From an uncultured Bacteroidota bacterium (GTDB taxonomy: Bacteria > Bacteroidota > Bacteroidia > Chitinophagales > Chitinophagaceae), in contig CAIRES010000088.1 of the NCBI GenBank assembly GCA_903877645.1, forward strand, positions 1-64,000: 64,000 nucleotides of DNA, read 5' to 3'. The stretch's first letter is position 1. Each line of letters begins with the position of its first letter. The translations under genes and the position numbers were made by a program. The notes beneath the pieces were generated by a model. That model did not search any database and was not told the origin of the DNA. It saw nothing but the letters and a program-made list of their open reading frames with translations. Positions 6,973-15,853 of this stretch are shown here, piece after piece.

Positions 6973-8220
6973 TCATTTATTAAGGGCATCTTCCCATTCA
7001 CATACTACGGCAGTAGCCACGCTATTCCCGATCACATTCATTGATGCCCTGCCCATATCCAGCAAAGGATCTATGCCCAATAATAAAGCAAGGCCGGCCT
7101 CGGGTATATGAAACGTAGCTAAAGTGCCTGCCACCACCACCAACGAAGCCCGTGGCACACCGGCTATGCCCTTGCTGGTAAGCATAAGAACGAGAAGCAT
7201 ACTGACCTGTGTGCCCATATCCAGGTGGATACCGTAAGACTGGGCTATGAATAAAGAAGCAAAGGTCATATACATCATAGACCCGGCGAGATTAAAAGAA
7301 TATCCGAGTGGCAATACAAAGCTGACCACCTTCTCGTCACAGCCAAACCGTTCCAGCTCTACCATCAGTTTTGGAAAGGCAGCTTCGCTGCTGTTGGTAG
7401 AAAAAGCAATGATCGCCGGCTCTTTAATATGCCTGAGCAAACTAAAAACCTTCTTTTTAATAAACACGTACGCAGCCAGTAATAAAATCGCCAGCAATAT
7501 AAACAGCCCGATATAAAACTCACCTATGAACTGTGAATAGGTGCCGAGTATGCCCAGCCCTTGCTTGGCAATAACAACCGTCATTGCCCCGAATACTGCT
7601 ACAGGAGCAAAGTTCATGATGTAGCCTGTCATTTTCAGTATCACATGCGCAATTGCATCCATCGCCCTGATCACAATTGCGGCCTTATCGCCAAGGGCCG
7701 CAGTGGCAACGCCAAAAAACAAGGAGAACACAACTACCTGTAGTATCTCGTTCTTAGCCAATGCATCAAAAAGGCTGGTAGGGAAAATATGGGTAATGAA
7801 ATCCCGCAGGCTTAGCGATGCTTGCGTCGCACTGGCCGTATCCGCAACGGGTATTGGCAGATGCATAGCCGCCCCCGGATGAAAAAAATTGACCAGCACC
7901 ATACCCAGGAATAAGCTCACAAAAGACCCGCCAATAAACCACAACATGGTCTTACCTCCGATACGCCCAACGGCAGCTATGTTACCTTGCCTTGCTACGC
8001 CAACTACCAATGTGGTGAACACCAGAGGCCCCACGATCATTTTGATCAAACGAAGGAAAATATCTGCAAGCAGGGAAAAGTAATCCAGGAATTTATCCCT
8101 GACTGCCGGATCTGCACCTGCAAAATGCCTGTTGAGAATATATCCCAGGCATAGCCCGGCCATCATGGCTATGAGGATGTATAAGGTAAGGCGATTCTTT
8201 TTAGTTGGCGCATGGCTCAT
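6973..8220 (-). CDS. Dicarboxylate/amino acid:cation symporter (DAACS family)
   Basis: This 415-residue protein takes up C4-dicarboxylates or acidic amino acids with Na+ or H+. It has about eight membrane helices, a serine-rich reentrant loop FSTNSSEAAFPK near residue 280, and the substrate/cation motif LPLGYSFNLAGSMMYM near 310. RASMNVIGNSVAT at the C-terminus completes the GltP/DctA signature. The ATG at 8220 is preceded by GGAGGA, a rare Shine-Dalgarno-like site here; an in-frame GTG at 8229 is less likely. The choice between glutamate, aspartate and succinate cannot be made from sequence. Confidence 0.9.
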   Translation of the reverse strand: MSHAPTKKNRLTLYILIAMMAGLCLGYILNRHFAGADPAVRDKFLDYFSLLADIFLRLIKMIVGPLVFTTLVVGVARQGNIAAVGRIGGKTMLWFIGGSFVSLFLGMVLVNFFHPGAAMHLPIPVADTASATQASLSLRDFITHIFPTSLFDALAKNEILQVVVFSLFFGVATAALGDKAAIVIRAMDAIAHVILKMTGYIMNFAPVAVFGAMTVVIAKQGLGILGTYSQFIGEFYIGLFILLAILLLAAYVFIKKKVFSLLRHIKEPAIIAFSTNSSEAAFPKLMVELERFGCDEKVVSFVLPLGYSFNLAGSMMYMTFASLFIAQSYGIHLDMGTQVSMLLVLMLTSKGIAGVPRASLVVVAGTLATFHIPEAGLALLLGIDPLLDMGRASMNVIGNSVATAVVCEWEDALNK

Positions 8221-8282
8221 TTCCTCCACAAAATAAGAGATAAGAACATCATATCATAACTATATCCTGTTAACATCCGGTA

Positions 8283-9182
8283 CTAATAGACCAATTCGCT
8301 TTTTACGGAAACGTTACCCTGTAAGCCTCCGCTATGGATGCACAATATCCTGTCGCCTTCCGCAAACACATTGTTTTGCAGCATTTGGCCTATCCCAAAC
8401 ATCATCTTCGATGTGTACACAATATCAAGGGGGATATCATTAGCCCGGTAAAAATCGTTCATGAATTGCAGCAATTCATTATTCCATTTACCGAACCCGC
8501 CAAAGTGCCACTCATCAAACAACTGCCAGTTGGTGTCCTTATCAATTTTCAGGTGCTCTTTGATGTAGGTATTCAGGTATGTGCCATGTTTCATGGGGGC
8601 AAAGCCAAGAATTTGTTGATAGTTGTCTAACTTGTTTCTCAGCCCGATCATCGTTGTACCTGTGCCTACCGATACTGCAATGTGTGTATAACTGCTGCCA
8701 ATGAATCTATTAATAAGCCCTGCCCCTGCCCTGCCCCATTCATTGGCCCCACCTTCTGGTATCATAAAGATCTCATCAAAATTATCCACCAGTTTTTGCG
8801 CCCATTCGGGCTGATGCCGGTTGGCATAATCTTCCTGCGTCACAAACACAAGATCCATACCATTTGCCTTGCAGGCCTCAAGAGTAGGTGTCAGTACATC
8901 GTACCTGCCGCGCACCACACCTATAGCTTTCAGCCCGAACATCTTCGCCGCAAATGCAGTAGCAATAAGATGATTGGAATACCCACCGCCGGGTGTAATT
9001 ATAGTTTTGTAACCTGCGTCTATAGCATGCTGTACGTTCAGCCTCAGCTTATACCATTTATTACCTGATACCACAGGATGCAGCAGGTCTAAGCGAAGCA
9101 TATCAAGTGCAGCCACTCTGTCTCCATACCAGGTCCGATTCAGGGGTTGTATGATGGCGCGGCTTTCGTCAATTATACCCAT
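8283..9182 (-). CDS. PLP-dependent deaminase/desulfhydrase (ACC deaminase/D-cysteine desulfhydrase family)
   Basis: This 299-residue fold-type II PLP enzyme carries the Schiff-base lysine in GNKWYKLR (Lys42), the phosphate-contacting GGGYSNHL and the SVGTGTTMIGL cofactor loop. The family contains D-cysteine desulfhydrase and ACC deaminase; this short version is widespread in Bacteroidota and its substrate is not settled. Desulfhydrase activity is more likely than plant-hormone ACC deamination. Its start overlaps the end of era by 14 bases, so the two are co-transcribed. Confidence 0.85.
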   Translation of the reverse strand: MGIIDESRAIIQPLNRTWYGDRVAALDMLRLDLLHPVVSGNKWYKLRLNVQHAIDAGYKTIITPGGGYSNHLIATAFAAKMFGLKAIGVVRGRYDVLTPTLEACKANGMDLVFVTQEDYANRHQPEWAQKLVDNFDEIFMIPEGGANEWGRAGAGLINRFIGSSYTHIAVSVGTGTTMIGLRNKLDNYQQILGFAPMKHGTYLNTYIKEHLKIDKDTNWQLFDEWHFGGFGKWNNELLQFMNDFYRANDIPLDIVYTSKMMFGIGQMLQNNVFAEGDRILCIHSGGLQGNVSVKSELVY

Positions 9183-10053
9183 ATTCCCTAAGGTAATTTT
9201 CGTTGTCCCGCCACTTGGGGCGCACCTTTACAAATAATTCGAGATGTACTTTCTTCCCCAGGAATTCTTCCATCACCTTGCGCGAGTTAATGCCCAGTTG
9301 CTTGATCATACTCCCACCCTTGCCCAGCAATATCATCTTCTGCGTTTCCCGGCTCACTATTATATCCGCCTTGATCACATTGAGGGTTGTCTTTTCTTCA
9401 AAAGCCTGTATCAGCACAGCTGTATGATACGGTATCTCCTCATCATACAATGCAAATATCTGCTCGCGTATCATCTCCGACACAAAGAACCGCTCAGACC
9501 TATCCGAGATATTATCATCAGGATAAAATGCAAACCCCTCAGGAAGGTGTTTTAAAATCAGCGGCATGATCTTGTCCGTATTCGTTTCCTTTCTTGCAGA
9601 TATGGCCAGCACATGCCATGCCGGATACTTTTCTTTGTACTTACTAACGATGCCTTCTATGGTGCTTTTATCCTTTATGGTATCTGTCTTATTCAATAGT
9701 AATATAGCGGGCACCTTCAGCTTTAAAGAATTACTGATCGCTTCAAACTCTTCTATTGGCTGATAAATATCGTGCATCAGTATCGCTATATCGGCATCCT
9801 CCAGCGCGCTTTTCACCTGCAGCATCATTTTTTGGTGGAGCTTGTATTTAGGCTCTATGATGCCGGGAGTATCCGAAAATACGATCTGGTAACCAGGATC
9901 AGATAGAATGCCCAGTATCCGGTGGCGGGTGGTTTGTACCTTAGGAGATATGATAACCAGCCGCTCACCCAGCAATAAGTTCAGCAAAGTAGACTTACCC
10001 GCATTAGGCGCCCCGAAAATATTCACAAACCCTGCTTTAAATTGATCCGGCAT
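9169..10053 (-). CDS. era: GTPase Era, 30S ribosome assembly factor
   Basis: Era binds 16S rRNA near its 3' end during small-subunit maturation. The 294-residue protein has G1 GAPNAGKS (residues 15-22), G3 DTPG, G4 NKTD and G5 SAR, followed by a C-terminal KH domain with MILLGKGGSMIKQLG and the closing LFVKVRPKWRDNENYLREYGY. Length and motif order match Era fully. It overlaps the PLP-enzyme gene downstream. The promoter on the minus strand is only near-consensus (TAATTTTA, 12-19 bases before the ATG). Confidence 0.97.
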   Translation of the reverse strand: MPDQFKAGFVNIFGAPNAGKSTLLNLLLGERLVIISPKVQTTRHRILGILSDPGYQIVFSDTPGIIEPKYKLHQKMMLQVKSALEDADIAILMHDIYQPIEEFEAISNSLKLKVPAILLLNKTDTIKDKSTIEGIVSKYKEKYPAWHVLAISARKETNTDKIMPLILKHLPEGFAFYPDDNISDRSERFFVSEMIREQIFALYDEEIPYHTAVLIQAFEEKTTLNVIKADIIVSRETQKMILLGKGGSMIKQLGINSRKVMEEFLGKKVHLELFVKVRPKWRDNENYLREYGYN

Positions 10054-10212
10054 AAGGGGATAAAATTAGGCTTTAAATCTGTACAGACAATTTCGTTTGA
10101 ATGCTTTTAAAGATTTGGCATGAAAAATGGTTCTATATCTTCTAATTGCCAGATAATATTATTAACTTTATTTAATGAAATTTATCCCTAACCGTTTAAA
10201 ACCCCTCGAAAA

Positions 10213-11796
10213 ATGAAAAAACTCTCTCTTTCTCTATTTATCGCATTTTGCAGCAGCACCACCTTTTCACAAACCATTAGTACAATTGCCGGCACGGGCA
10301 TATCCGGTTATTCGGGAGATGGCGGAGCCGCGACAACTGCGCTATTGTATAACCCTGCGCACATAGCAATTGACTGTTCAGGCAATATTTATTTTACTGA
10401 CCAGTCAAATAATGTTGTTCGCAAAATAGATGTATCCGGAAATATCTCCACAATTGCGGGCACTGGATTGGCAAGCTATGGCGGGGATGGCGGACCTGCT
10501 ACTGCAGCCTATCTTCATGGCCCTAGCTATGTAATTTTAGATAAAAACAATGATGTTGTTATATCTGATGCCGGTAATAGTGTCATTCGTAGAATCGATC
10601 CATCAGGGAATATCCACACCATTGCAGGAACAACATACGGATATAGCGGAGACGGTGGGCCTGCCTCTGCCGCTCAACTAAAAAATGCGACCTGCATCGT
10701 ATACGATGCCCATAATAATCTCTACATAGCAGACTATGGTGGGGCCAGATTACGAAAAATAGATACAAGCGGCATCATTACTACCGTTACTGGCAATGGT
10801 ACTGGCGGTTTTAGTGGAGATGGCGGACCCGCTACTGCAGCTGTGATTAACTTGCCTGCTGCTATTGTATTTGATGCAATTGGCAATCTGTATTTCTGCG
10901 ATCAGAACAATGACAGAATCCGAAAAATTGACACCTTTGGAACAATAACTACTTTTGCAGGAACAGGAACATTTGGCTTTGCCGGAGATGGAGGACCTGC
11001 CACTGCTGCACATTTCACCTACCCCTCTGATATGAAAATTGATAACTATGGCAACATGTGGATAGTAGATGCATATAATAATGCTGTCAGAAAGATCGAC
11101 ACTGCAGGCATTATCACTACGGTTGCCGGAACAAGTTCATCCGGATATACGGGAGATGGTGGCGCAGCCACTGCGGCAACGCTTCATCAGCCATGGGGGT
11201 TGGATCTGGACGACTGTGGTAACCTGTACATTGCTGATGCCGAGAATAATGTGATACGAAAAGTTATCTACAATATGATGACACCTATTACCGGCCCATC
11301 ATCTGTTAGCACAGAGACAAGCATTACCTTATCTGATCTTTCCGGATGCGGCATTTGGAGTTCCGGCACTGCGGGGATAGCCACGGTAAATCCGTCTACT
11401 GGGCTTGTGAACGGCGTATCTGCAGGGAGTGTAACCATTTCTTATACCAATTATTGTGGTACCTCTGAATACACTGTAACCGTAAATGCATATTCTGAAA
11501 ATGTCGCCCAAAATGCCACTACTCAAAATGCAAAATTCAGTATTGTACCAAATCCAAATAACGGAGTATTTATGCTGACTGGAAATATAATGTCTAGTTC
11601 AGCAAATAGCTCTTCCCTAAAAATTCAGATAATTGATGTTTTGGGTAAAGTAATTTATAGTGATGACGCAACCTTTGTCAATGGAGTTTTCAATAAAAAG
11701 ATCAGTCTTAATAACAATATCGTTAGCGGTATTTATTTGATACAACTTAAAAATGATGAATTAAATCAGGTCATCCGATTTACTGTAAACAGATAG
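10213..11796 (+). CDS. Secreted NHL-repeat protein with T9SS sorting tail
   Basis: This 527-residue protein starts with a signal peptide (LSLSLFIAFCSSTTFS). Six or seven NHL-type repeats of about 56 residues follow, each with STIAGTG..GYSGDGG, then A..L..P and a VIRKID closing. They should fold as a beta-propeller. A bacterial Ig-like stretch (GIATVNPSTGLVNGVSAGSVTISYT) comes next, and a C-terminal type IX sorting domain starts at SIVPNPNNGVF and ends IRFTVNR. It is therefore secreted and attached to the cell surface. Adhesion or glycan binding is likely; enzyme motifs are absent. It is monocistronic with a strong terminator. Confidence 0.88.
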   Translation: MKKLSLSLFIAFCSSTTFSQTISTIAGTGISGYSGDGGAATTALLYNPAHIAIDCSGNIYFTDQSNNVVRKIDVSGNISTIAGTGLASYGGDGGPATAAYLHGPSYVILDKNNDVVISDAGNSVIRRIDPSGNIHTIAGTTYGYSGDGGPASAAQLKNATCIVYDAHNNLYIADYGGARLRKIDTSGIITTVTGNGTGGFSGDGGPATAAVINLPAAIVFDAIGNLYFCDQNNDRIRKIDTFGTITTFAGTGTFGFAGDGGPATAAHFTYPSDMKIDNYGNMWIVDAYNNAVRKIDTAGIITTVAGTSSSGYTGDGGAATAATLHQPWGLDLDDCGNLYIADAENNVIRKVIYNMMTPITGPSSVSTETSITLSDLSGCGIWSSGTAGIATVNPSTGLVNGVSAGSVTISYTNYCGTSEYTVTVNAYSENVAQNATTQNAKFSIVPNPNNGVFMLTGNIMSSSANSSSLKIQIIDVLGKVIYSDDATFVNGVFNKKISLNNNIVSGIYLIQLKNDELNQVIRFTVNR

Positions 11797-11817
11797 CATT
11801 ATTTCAACTAATACATG

Positions 11818-11855
11818 CAGAGAGGACTTAATCTTAAGTCCTCTCTGTATTTTTC
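11818..11855 (+). terminator. Intrinsic terminator after NHL gene
   Basis: CAGAGAGGACTTA (11818-11830) pairs perfectly with TAAGTCCTCTCTG (11835-11847) around a four-base loop, followed by T-rich sequence. Confidence 0.88.
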
Positions 11856-11895
11856 ACAAAAGCAGTTAACTTCACATCCTCAAAGAGATTAATTA

Positions 11896-13128
11896 ATGAG
11901 TCTACAAATTCGTCAACGCAACTGCCCTATATGTGATGCGCATTCTAAAGAAGTGATCACTAAAGTTGATTTTGAATTATTCAAAGGCCATCCTATGAAC
12001 GGAGGCTACGATGTTGTTCAATGTACAACTTGTGGTTTTATATATGCTAATACCCCTGTCACTCAAAATGAGTTAGACCGATACTACACTGACCTATCTA
12101 AGTACGAAGACAAAACGATAGGCACAGGTGGCGGCTACACACAAAATGATAAAGACAGATTAGTAGTAACTGCTAATTTCTTAAATAAGCACATCATCAA
12201 TAAAAACGCAAGGGTTCTTGACCTGGGATGTGCAAATGGCGGCTTACTCAGAGAGTTAAAGGGTCACGGGTTTACCAACCTTGTAGGTATAGATCCATCC
12301 CTCGAGTGCGTGAATATCACAAAAGAAGAAGTTGGCTGCGAATGCTACCAGTACTCTCTTTTTGACATACCGGAAAGTGCCGGCAAGTTTGATGTCATTA
12401 CGCTCACTCATGTGCTGGAGCATGTACTCAATGTGCAGCAAACGATAAACATACTGGATAAGTTATTAGCCCCGTCTGGCGTTATCTATATCGAATGTCC
12501 GAATGCTACTTACTACAAGGAAGTCATCCATGCTCCGTACCAGGAATTTAATGCCGAGCATATCAATCACTTCACAGAAGTTTCTTTTGAGAACTTAATG
12601 GGCAACTTTCAATACAAAAAAATCCTTACTGCTGATAAAATATTTAAGATCGCATCAGACCAGGATTACCATGCGGTATATGGATTGTTTAAAAAGGATA
12701 GCACTTATCAGCACCCCCTACAGTTTGACAATGCCATACGAAGCTGTATTGACGAATATATTGAGCAGTCGGAAAAAATATTTTCAGAGATCAGGAAAAG
12801 TATTGCTACGTTACCTAAGGATAGGCCAGCCGCACTTTTTGGTGTTGGACAGTTTGCTTTTAAGTTATTAAAGACTGACATCTTCAACAGCAGCAATGAT
12901 TTCAAGCTGTTTGATAACAACCGGATGAATGTGGGGAAAGAGATAAAAGGCGTAAAGATAGCCCATGGCAGCGAGTTGATCAATGAATACAAGATCGCAC
13001 CGTTCTCTATCATTATATCATCGTTAATACACGAAGCCCCAATTAGAAAGAACATAGAAGAACTATTCGAAAAAAATAACTTAAAGCCACCTGTGATCGT
13101 TGGATTTTCCCGATTTCTTCCGAGTTAA
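11896..13128 (+). CDS. Sugar C-methyltransferase-like SAM enzyme
   Basis: This 410-residue protein has the three-part layout of NovU/TylC3-type sugar C-methyltransferases. There is an N-terminal zinc site (Cys10, Cys13, Cys43, Cys46), a Rossmann SAM domain with VLDLGCANGG near residue 107 and a TLTHVLEH motif, and a C-terminal domain with a second Rossmann-like ALFGVGQFAFK segment. Known relatives methylate C3 of NDP-4-keto-6-deoxysugars. It is convergent with the GT2 end of the glycan operon, 22 bases apart, so it probably serves the same surface glycan. The acceptor sugar is inferred, not shown. Confidence 0.78.
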   Translation: MSLQIRQRNCPICDAHSKEVITKVDFELFKGHPMNGGYDVVQCTTCGFIYANTPVTQNELDRYYTDLSKYEDKTIGTGGGYTQNDKDRLVVTANFLNKHIINKNARVLDLGCANGGLLRELKGHGFTNLVGIDPSLECVNITKEEVGCECYQYSLFDIPESAGKFDVITLTHVLEHVLNVQQTINILDKLLAPSGVIYIECPNATYYKEVIHAPYQEFNAEHINHFTEVSFENLMGNFQYKKILTADKIFKIASDQDYHAVYGLFKKDSTYQHPLQFDNAIRSCIDEYIEQSEKIFSEIRKSIATLPKDRPAALFGVGQFAFKLLKTDIFNSSNDFKLFDNNRMNVGKEIKGVKIAHGSELINEYKIAPFSIIISSLIHEAPIRKNIEELFEKNNLKPPVIVGFSRFLPS

Positions 13129-13149
13129 ACTGACATTAAAAAGGATGAA

Positions 13150-14097
13150 CTAAAAGTTCACCCTTTCTTTTTCTATAACCAATGGTCGCTTCCTTACCTG
13201 TGTATGGATGGCTCCAATGTACTCTCCGATCATGCCAATAAAGAATAGCTGTACTGACGAGAAAAAGAATACGCCGATCACCAACGGTGCAACGCCGACT
13301 TGAAATCTATTCCAAAAAATAAGCTTATAGACAAGATATCCAAAGGCTACGGCGAAGCTCATCATAGCGGAGAAAAAACCAACGAACACCGATATCCTTA
13401 GTGGTAATTTCGAATGATTGGTAAAGCCAAGCATAGCAAGATCGTATAGAGTAAAGAAGTTGTTCTTCGTTTTCCCTGCAGTTCGTTGTGGTTGCGTGTA
13501 TTCAATATCATAGCGATCATATCCGAGCTCAGTAATTAGCCCCCTGAAATAAGGGTATGGGTCATCTAATGACCTTACGGTTGAGATAAACTTCTGGTCA
13601 TACAAACCAAAACCTGTAAAATTCTGTACTGGCTGCTCGCCCGTAGATGAAAGTTTGCTCAATAACTTATAGAACGTTCTCCTCACCACAAACATGACAG
13701 GATTTTCCTTGCTTGCACTTTTAATACCAATCACGATCTGGTAACCCTCTTCCCATTTCTCTAAAAACTTTATGATCAGTTCCGGAGGATCCTGAAAATC
13801 TGCAACCATCGTAATAACAGCATCGCCATAACACTGCACCATACCATGAAAAGAAGACCGAACATGTCCAAAATTCCGTGCATTGATGATTGCCTTTACG
13901 TGAGAATCTGAAGCTGCCAATTCCTTTAAAAGGCTAACAGTCTTGTCAGTAGAACCATTATCAATAAAAACATGTTCATAGGTATATTGCGGTATCTTAG
14001 CAAAAACATCTGCGATTGCTTTAACCAATGGCACAACATTATCCTCTTCATTATAAGTAGGAGTGATAACTGAAATATGCTTTTTTAGGGTTTCCAC
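13150..14097 (-). CDS. GT2 glycosyltransferase, polyprenyl-phosphate sugar synthase (GtrB/DPM1-like)
   Basis: This 315-residue protein pairs a GT-A catalytic domain (TPTYNEEDN, DNGSTDKT, VADFQDPPE) with two C-terminal membrane helices (about residues 232-255 and 265-295). That is the design of GtrB and related undecaprenyl-phosphate-sugar synthases, which make lipid-linked donors for GT-C enzymes. The only sensible start is a GTG at 14097, since the next Met lies inside the fold. It follows a GtrA-like gene by 17 bases, the usual partner, and is last in the minus-strand glycan run. Confidence 0.88.
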   Translation of the reverse strand: METLKKHISVITPTYNEEDNVVPLVKAIADVFAKIPQYTYEHVFIDNGSTDKTVSLLKELAASDSHVKAIINARNFGHVRSSFHGMVQCYGDAVITMVADFQDPPELIIKFLEKWEEGYQIVIGIKSASKENPVMFVVRRTFYKLLSKLSSTGEQPVQNFTGFGLYDQKFISTVRSLDDPYPYFRGLITELGYDRYDIEYTQPQRTAGKTKNNFFTLYDLAMLGFTNHSKLPLRISVFVGFFSAMMSFAVAFGYLVYKLIFWNRFQVGVAPLVIGVFFFSSVQLFFIGMIGEYIGAIHTQVRKRPLVIEKERVNF

Positions 14098-14114
14098 TTT
14101 CTATTTTTTATATT

Positions 14115-14513
14115 TTATGCAGGTATGACATTCGTTGTATGAAACACAAACTTCCTCATCAGCACGAACGACATCAAAGCTATTGGCAATGTAACAATAC
14201 CCGCAGCTAAGTAGGTATTATTGATCTGAAAAAAATATCCCAATCCTTTTATGGACACCATCTGTGTACCGATCACAAGCACATACACCAAGATGAACCT
14301 AAACACCCTCGATTTATCTTCCGACTGAAAAACAAGTTTGCCATAGGTTTTAAAATTAAACATCACCGCAATGATATTAGCAATCACTATTGAGGCATAT
14401 AAGTTTTTCACAAAATACAACACAGCAGAGAAGACCAAATAACCAAAAACAGTATTAAGTCCTCCTACCAGCAAAAACCTGAAAAATTTATTCTTCAATA
14501 ACGATTTGATCAT
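14115..14513 (-). CDS. GtrA-like membrane protein (putative lipid-linked sugar flippase)
   Basis: From the ATG at 14513 this is 132 residues with four membrane helices. It begins FFRFLLVGGLNTVFGYLVF, the hallmark of GtrA proteins, and ends with the RKFVF segment typical of the family. GtrA is thought to move undecaprenyl-phosphate-sugar across the inner membrane. A TTG at 14534 opens the frame earlier but is unlikely. The neighbouring GT2 gene would make the lipid-linked sugar. Confidence 0.88.
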   Translation of the reverse strand: MIKSLLKNKFFRFLLVGGLNTVFGYLVFSAVLYFVKNLYASIVIANIIAVMFNFKTYGKLVFQSEDKSRVFRFILVYVLVIGTQMVSIKGLGYFFQINNTYLAAGIVTLPIALMSFVLMRKFVFHTTNVIPA

Positions 14514-14543
14514 AACCACACGAGCTAATTTCAATACTTATGA

Positions 14544-14957
14544 TCAGGCACTGTTCTTTCCTGTGTCCACATACATCTGATTAATGTCTGCCAATGTCTG
14601 TTCCCAACTTTCAAACCGAATTGCCTTATCATCAATATAACAAACTGCCCTTGGCTTTTCGCTGGTTATTGAGTCTATATACTTGGCAACATCATGTTTC
14701 TCCAACCATTCCCACACAAGTTCAATGCCGTTCTTCCCATTTACCAATGGCCTGTCTGGCTTAGCTTTCGCAGTAAAAATGATAATTCTGTATTGCTCAG
14801 CCAATTTCTTCAAGGCATCCTTAGCACCAGGCAGTATATCTCCTGCTATGGTCCCATCACCCACTCCTTTGTGATCATGGATTACACCATCAAAATCAAC
14901 AGATATATTATTTTGTTCGTGATCCTTTACTTGTTCTATAAACTCTTCTAATGTCAT
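14544..14957 (-). CDS. Small HAD-like hydrolase of glycan locus
   Basis: This 137-residue protein carries HAD motif I as VDFDGVIHDH near residue 22, motif II at IIFTAKA and a late acidic pair in VCYIDDKA. It lacks a cap domain. It resembles the small HAD proteins (BcbF-like) found in capsule and LPS loci, which may remove phosphate from a sugar intermediate. Both catalytic Asp residues of motif I appear intact. It sits between the aldolase and GtrA genes with gaps of 23 and about 30 bases. The substrate is unknown. Confidence 0.72.
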   Translation of the reverse strand: MTLEEFIEQVKDHEQNNISVDFDGVIHDHKGVGDGTIAGDILPGAKDALKKLAEQYRIIIFTAKAKPDRPLVNGKNGIELVWEWLEKHDVAKYIDSITSEKPRAVCYIDDKAIRFESWEQTLADINQMYVDTGKNSA

Positions 14958-14980
14958 TATGCTATATTAGTTCATGAAAA

Positions 14981-15805
14981 CTATTCATACTTGCCGCCGG
15001 CCTGTGCTATTAATTTATCATAGCGCTGTTGCAGCATTTCAATGCGGTTCTCATCTTCTTTGTATATCATACCATAGAAATTGCGCTTATTCTTCAGCCA
15101 CATCAACTCAAACCCTACAGCCTTCAGTATCCCTTTGTCTCCACCATTTTTTAGTGTTGCATTTGTTGCATCGAACAATACCTTACGGGTTTCAAACTTA
15201 TCCAGTGTATTCGGCTCCAGGCGATCGAAAAACGGTAATGACTCTGCTGATACACCACCTCCTATTACACATTCCATATCCTTATTGAAGGTCTTCGATT
15301 TTACCAATATCTCCCTGCATATCTCCAATATCCTGTCAGAATTAATGTCGCTTCGCGTCAGTCCCAGTGAACCGGTCATATCCACCCTGCCGACAACAAC
15401 ACCCTTCAGTTCTTCAATGTTCGGAAGCTTCAGCATATCATCAAAATTCTGAACGGTCGAGATAGTTTCTACGTTGATCAGGAAATCCACTTCTTTACGC
15501 TCTTCTTCAGGAAACGCAAGATTTGCACAAGCCAGGAATTTCTTCAGGGCATAAGGCGTTTCTATCATTGGCCCAACAATGCGGGTAACACCAATAGAAC
15601 GGGAATCGTACATATCCTTCAACGCTTCACAACCACCTATCTTTATAGTAAGGTCAAGGCCGGCTTTAGTGATCACTTCTTTTAGGCGCAGCGCTTCTTC
15701 TAGGCGGGTGCCTTCAGCTTCAAACTCCGCTTTTATACCAATTGCATAATGATTTTCTTTCAAATCTTTCAACTGGTCTACCATTTTTCTCTCCAATGAA
15801 TTCAT
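14981..15805 (-). CDS. HpcH/HpaI-type aldolase (citrate-lyase-beta-like)
   Basis: This 274-residue protein follows the metal-dependent HpcH/HpaI or CitE TIM-barrel pattern. IGIKAEFEAEG at the start, the Glu-containing strand LINVETISTVQN and the metal-site Asp in VVGRVDMTGSLG are all present. Relatives form or split C-C bonds between pyruvate or acetyl units and an aldehyde. Placement directly after a TPP-dependent enzyme and among sugar genes suggests a role in building or trimming an unusual sugar rather than aromatic catabolism. That is inference; no substrate motif is diagnostic. Confidence 0.75.
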   Translation of the reverse strand: MNSLERKMVDQLKDLKENHYAIGIKAEFEAEGTRLEEALRLKEVITKAGLDLTIKIGGCEALKDMYDSRSIGVTRIVGPMIETPYALKKFLACANLAFPEEERKEVDFLINVETISTVQNFDDMLKLPNIEELKGVVVGRVDMTGSLGLTRSDINSDRILEICREILVKSKTFNKDMECVIGGGVSAESLPFFDRLEPNTLDKFETRKVLFDATNATLKNGGDKGILKAVGFELMWLKNKRNFYGMIYKEDENRIEMLQQRYDKLIAQAGGKYE

Positions 15806-15853
15806 AGGTACTGCTTTTATTTTTTAAAAATTAGACTGCCAAATTAATACAAA

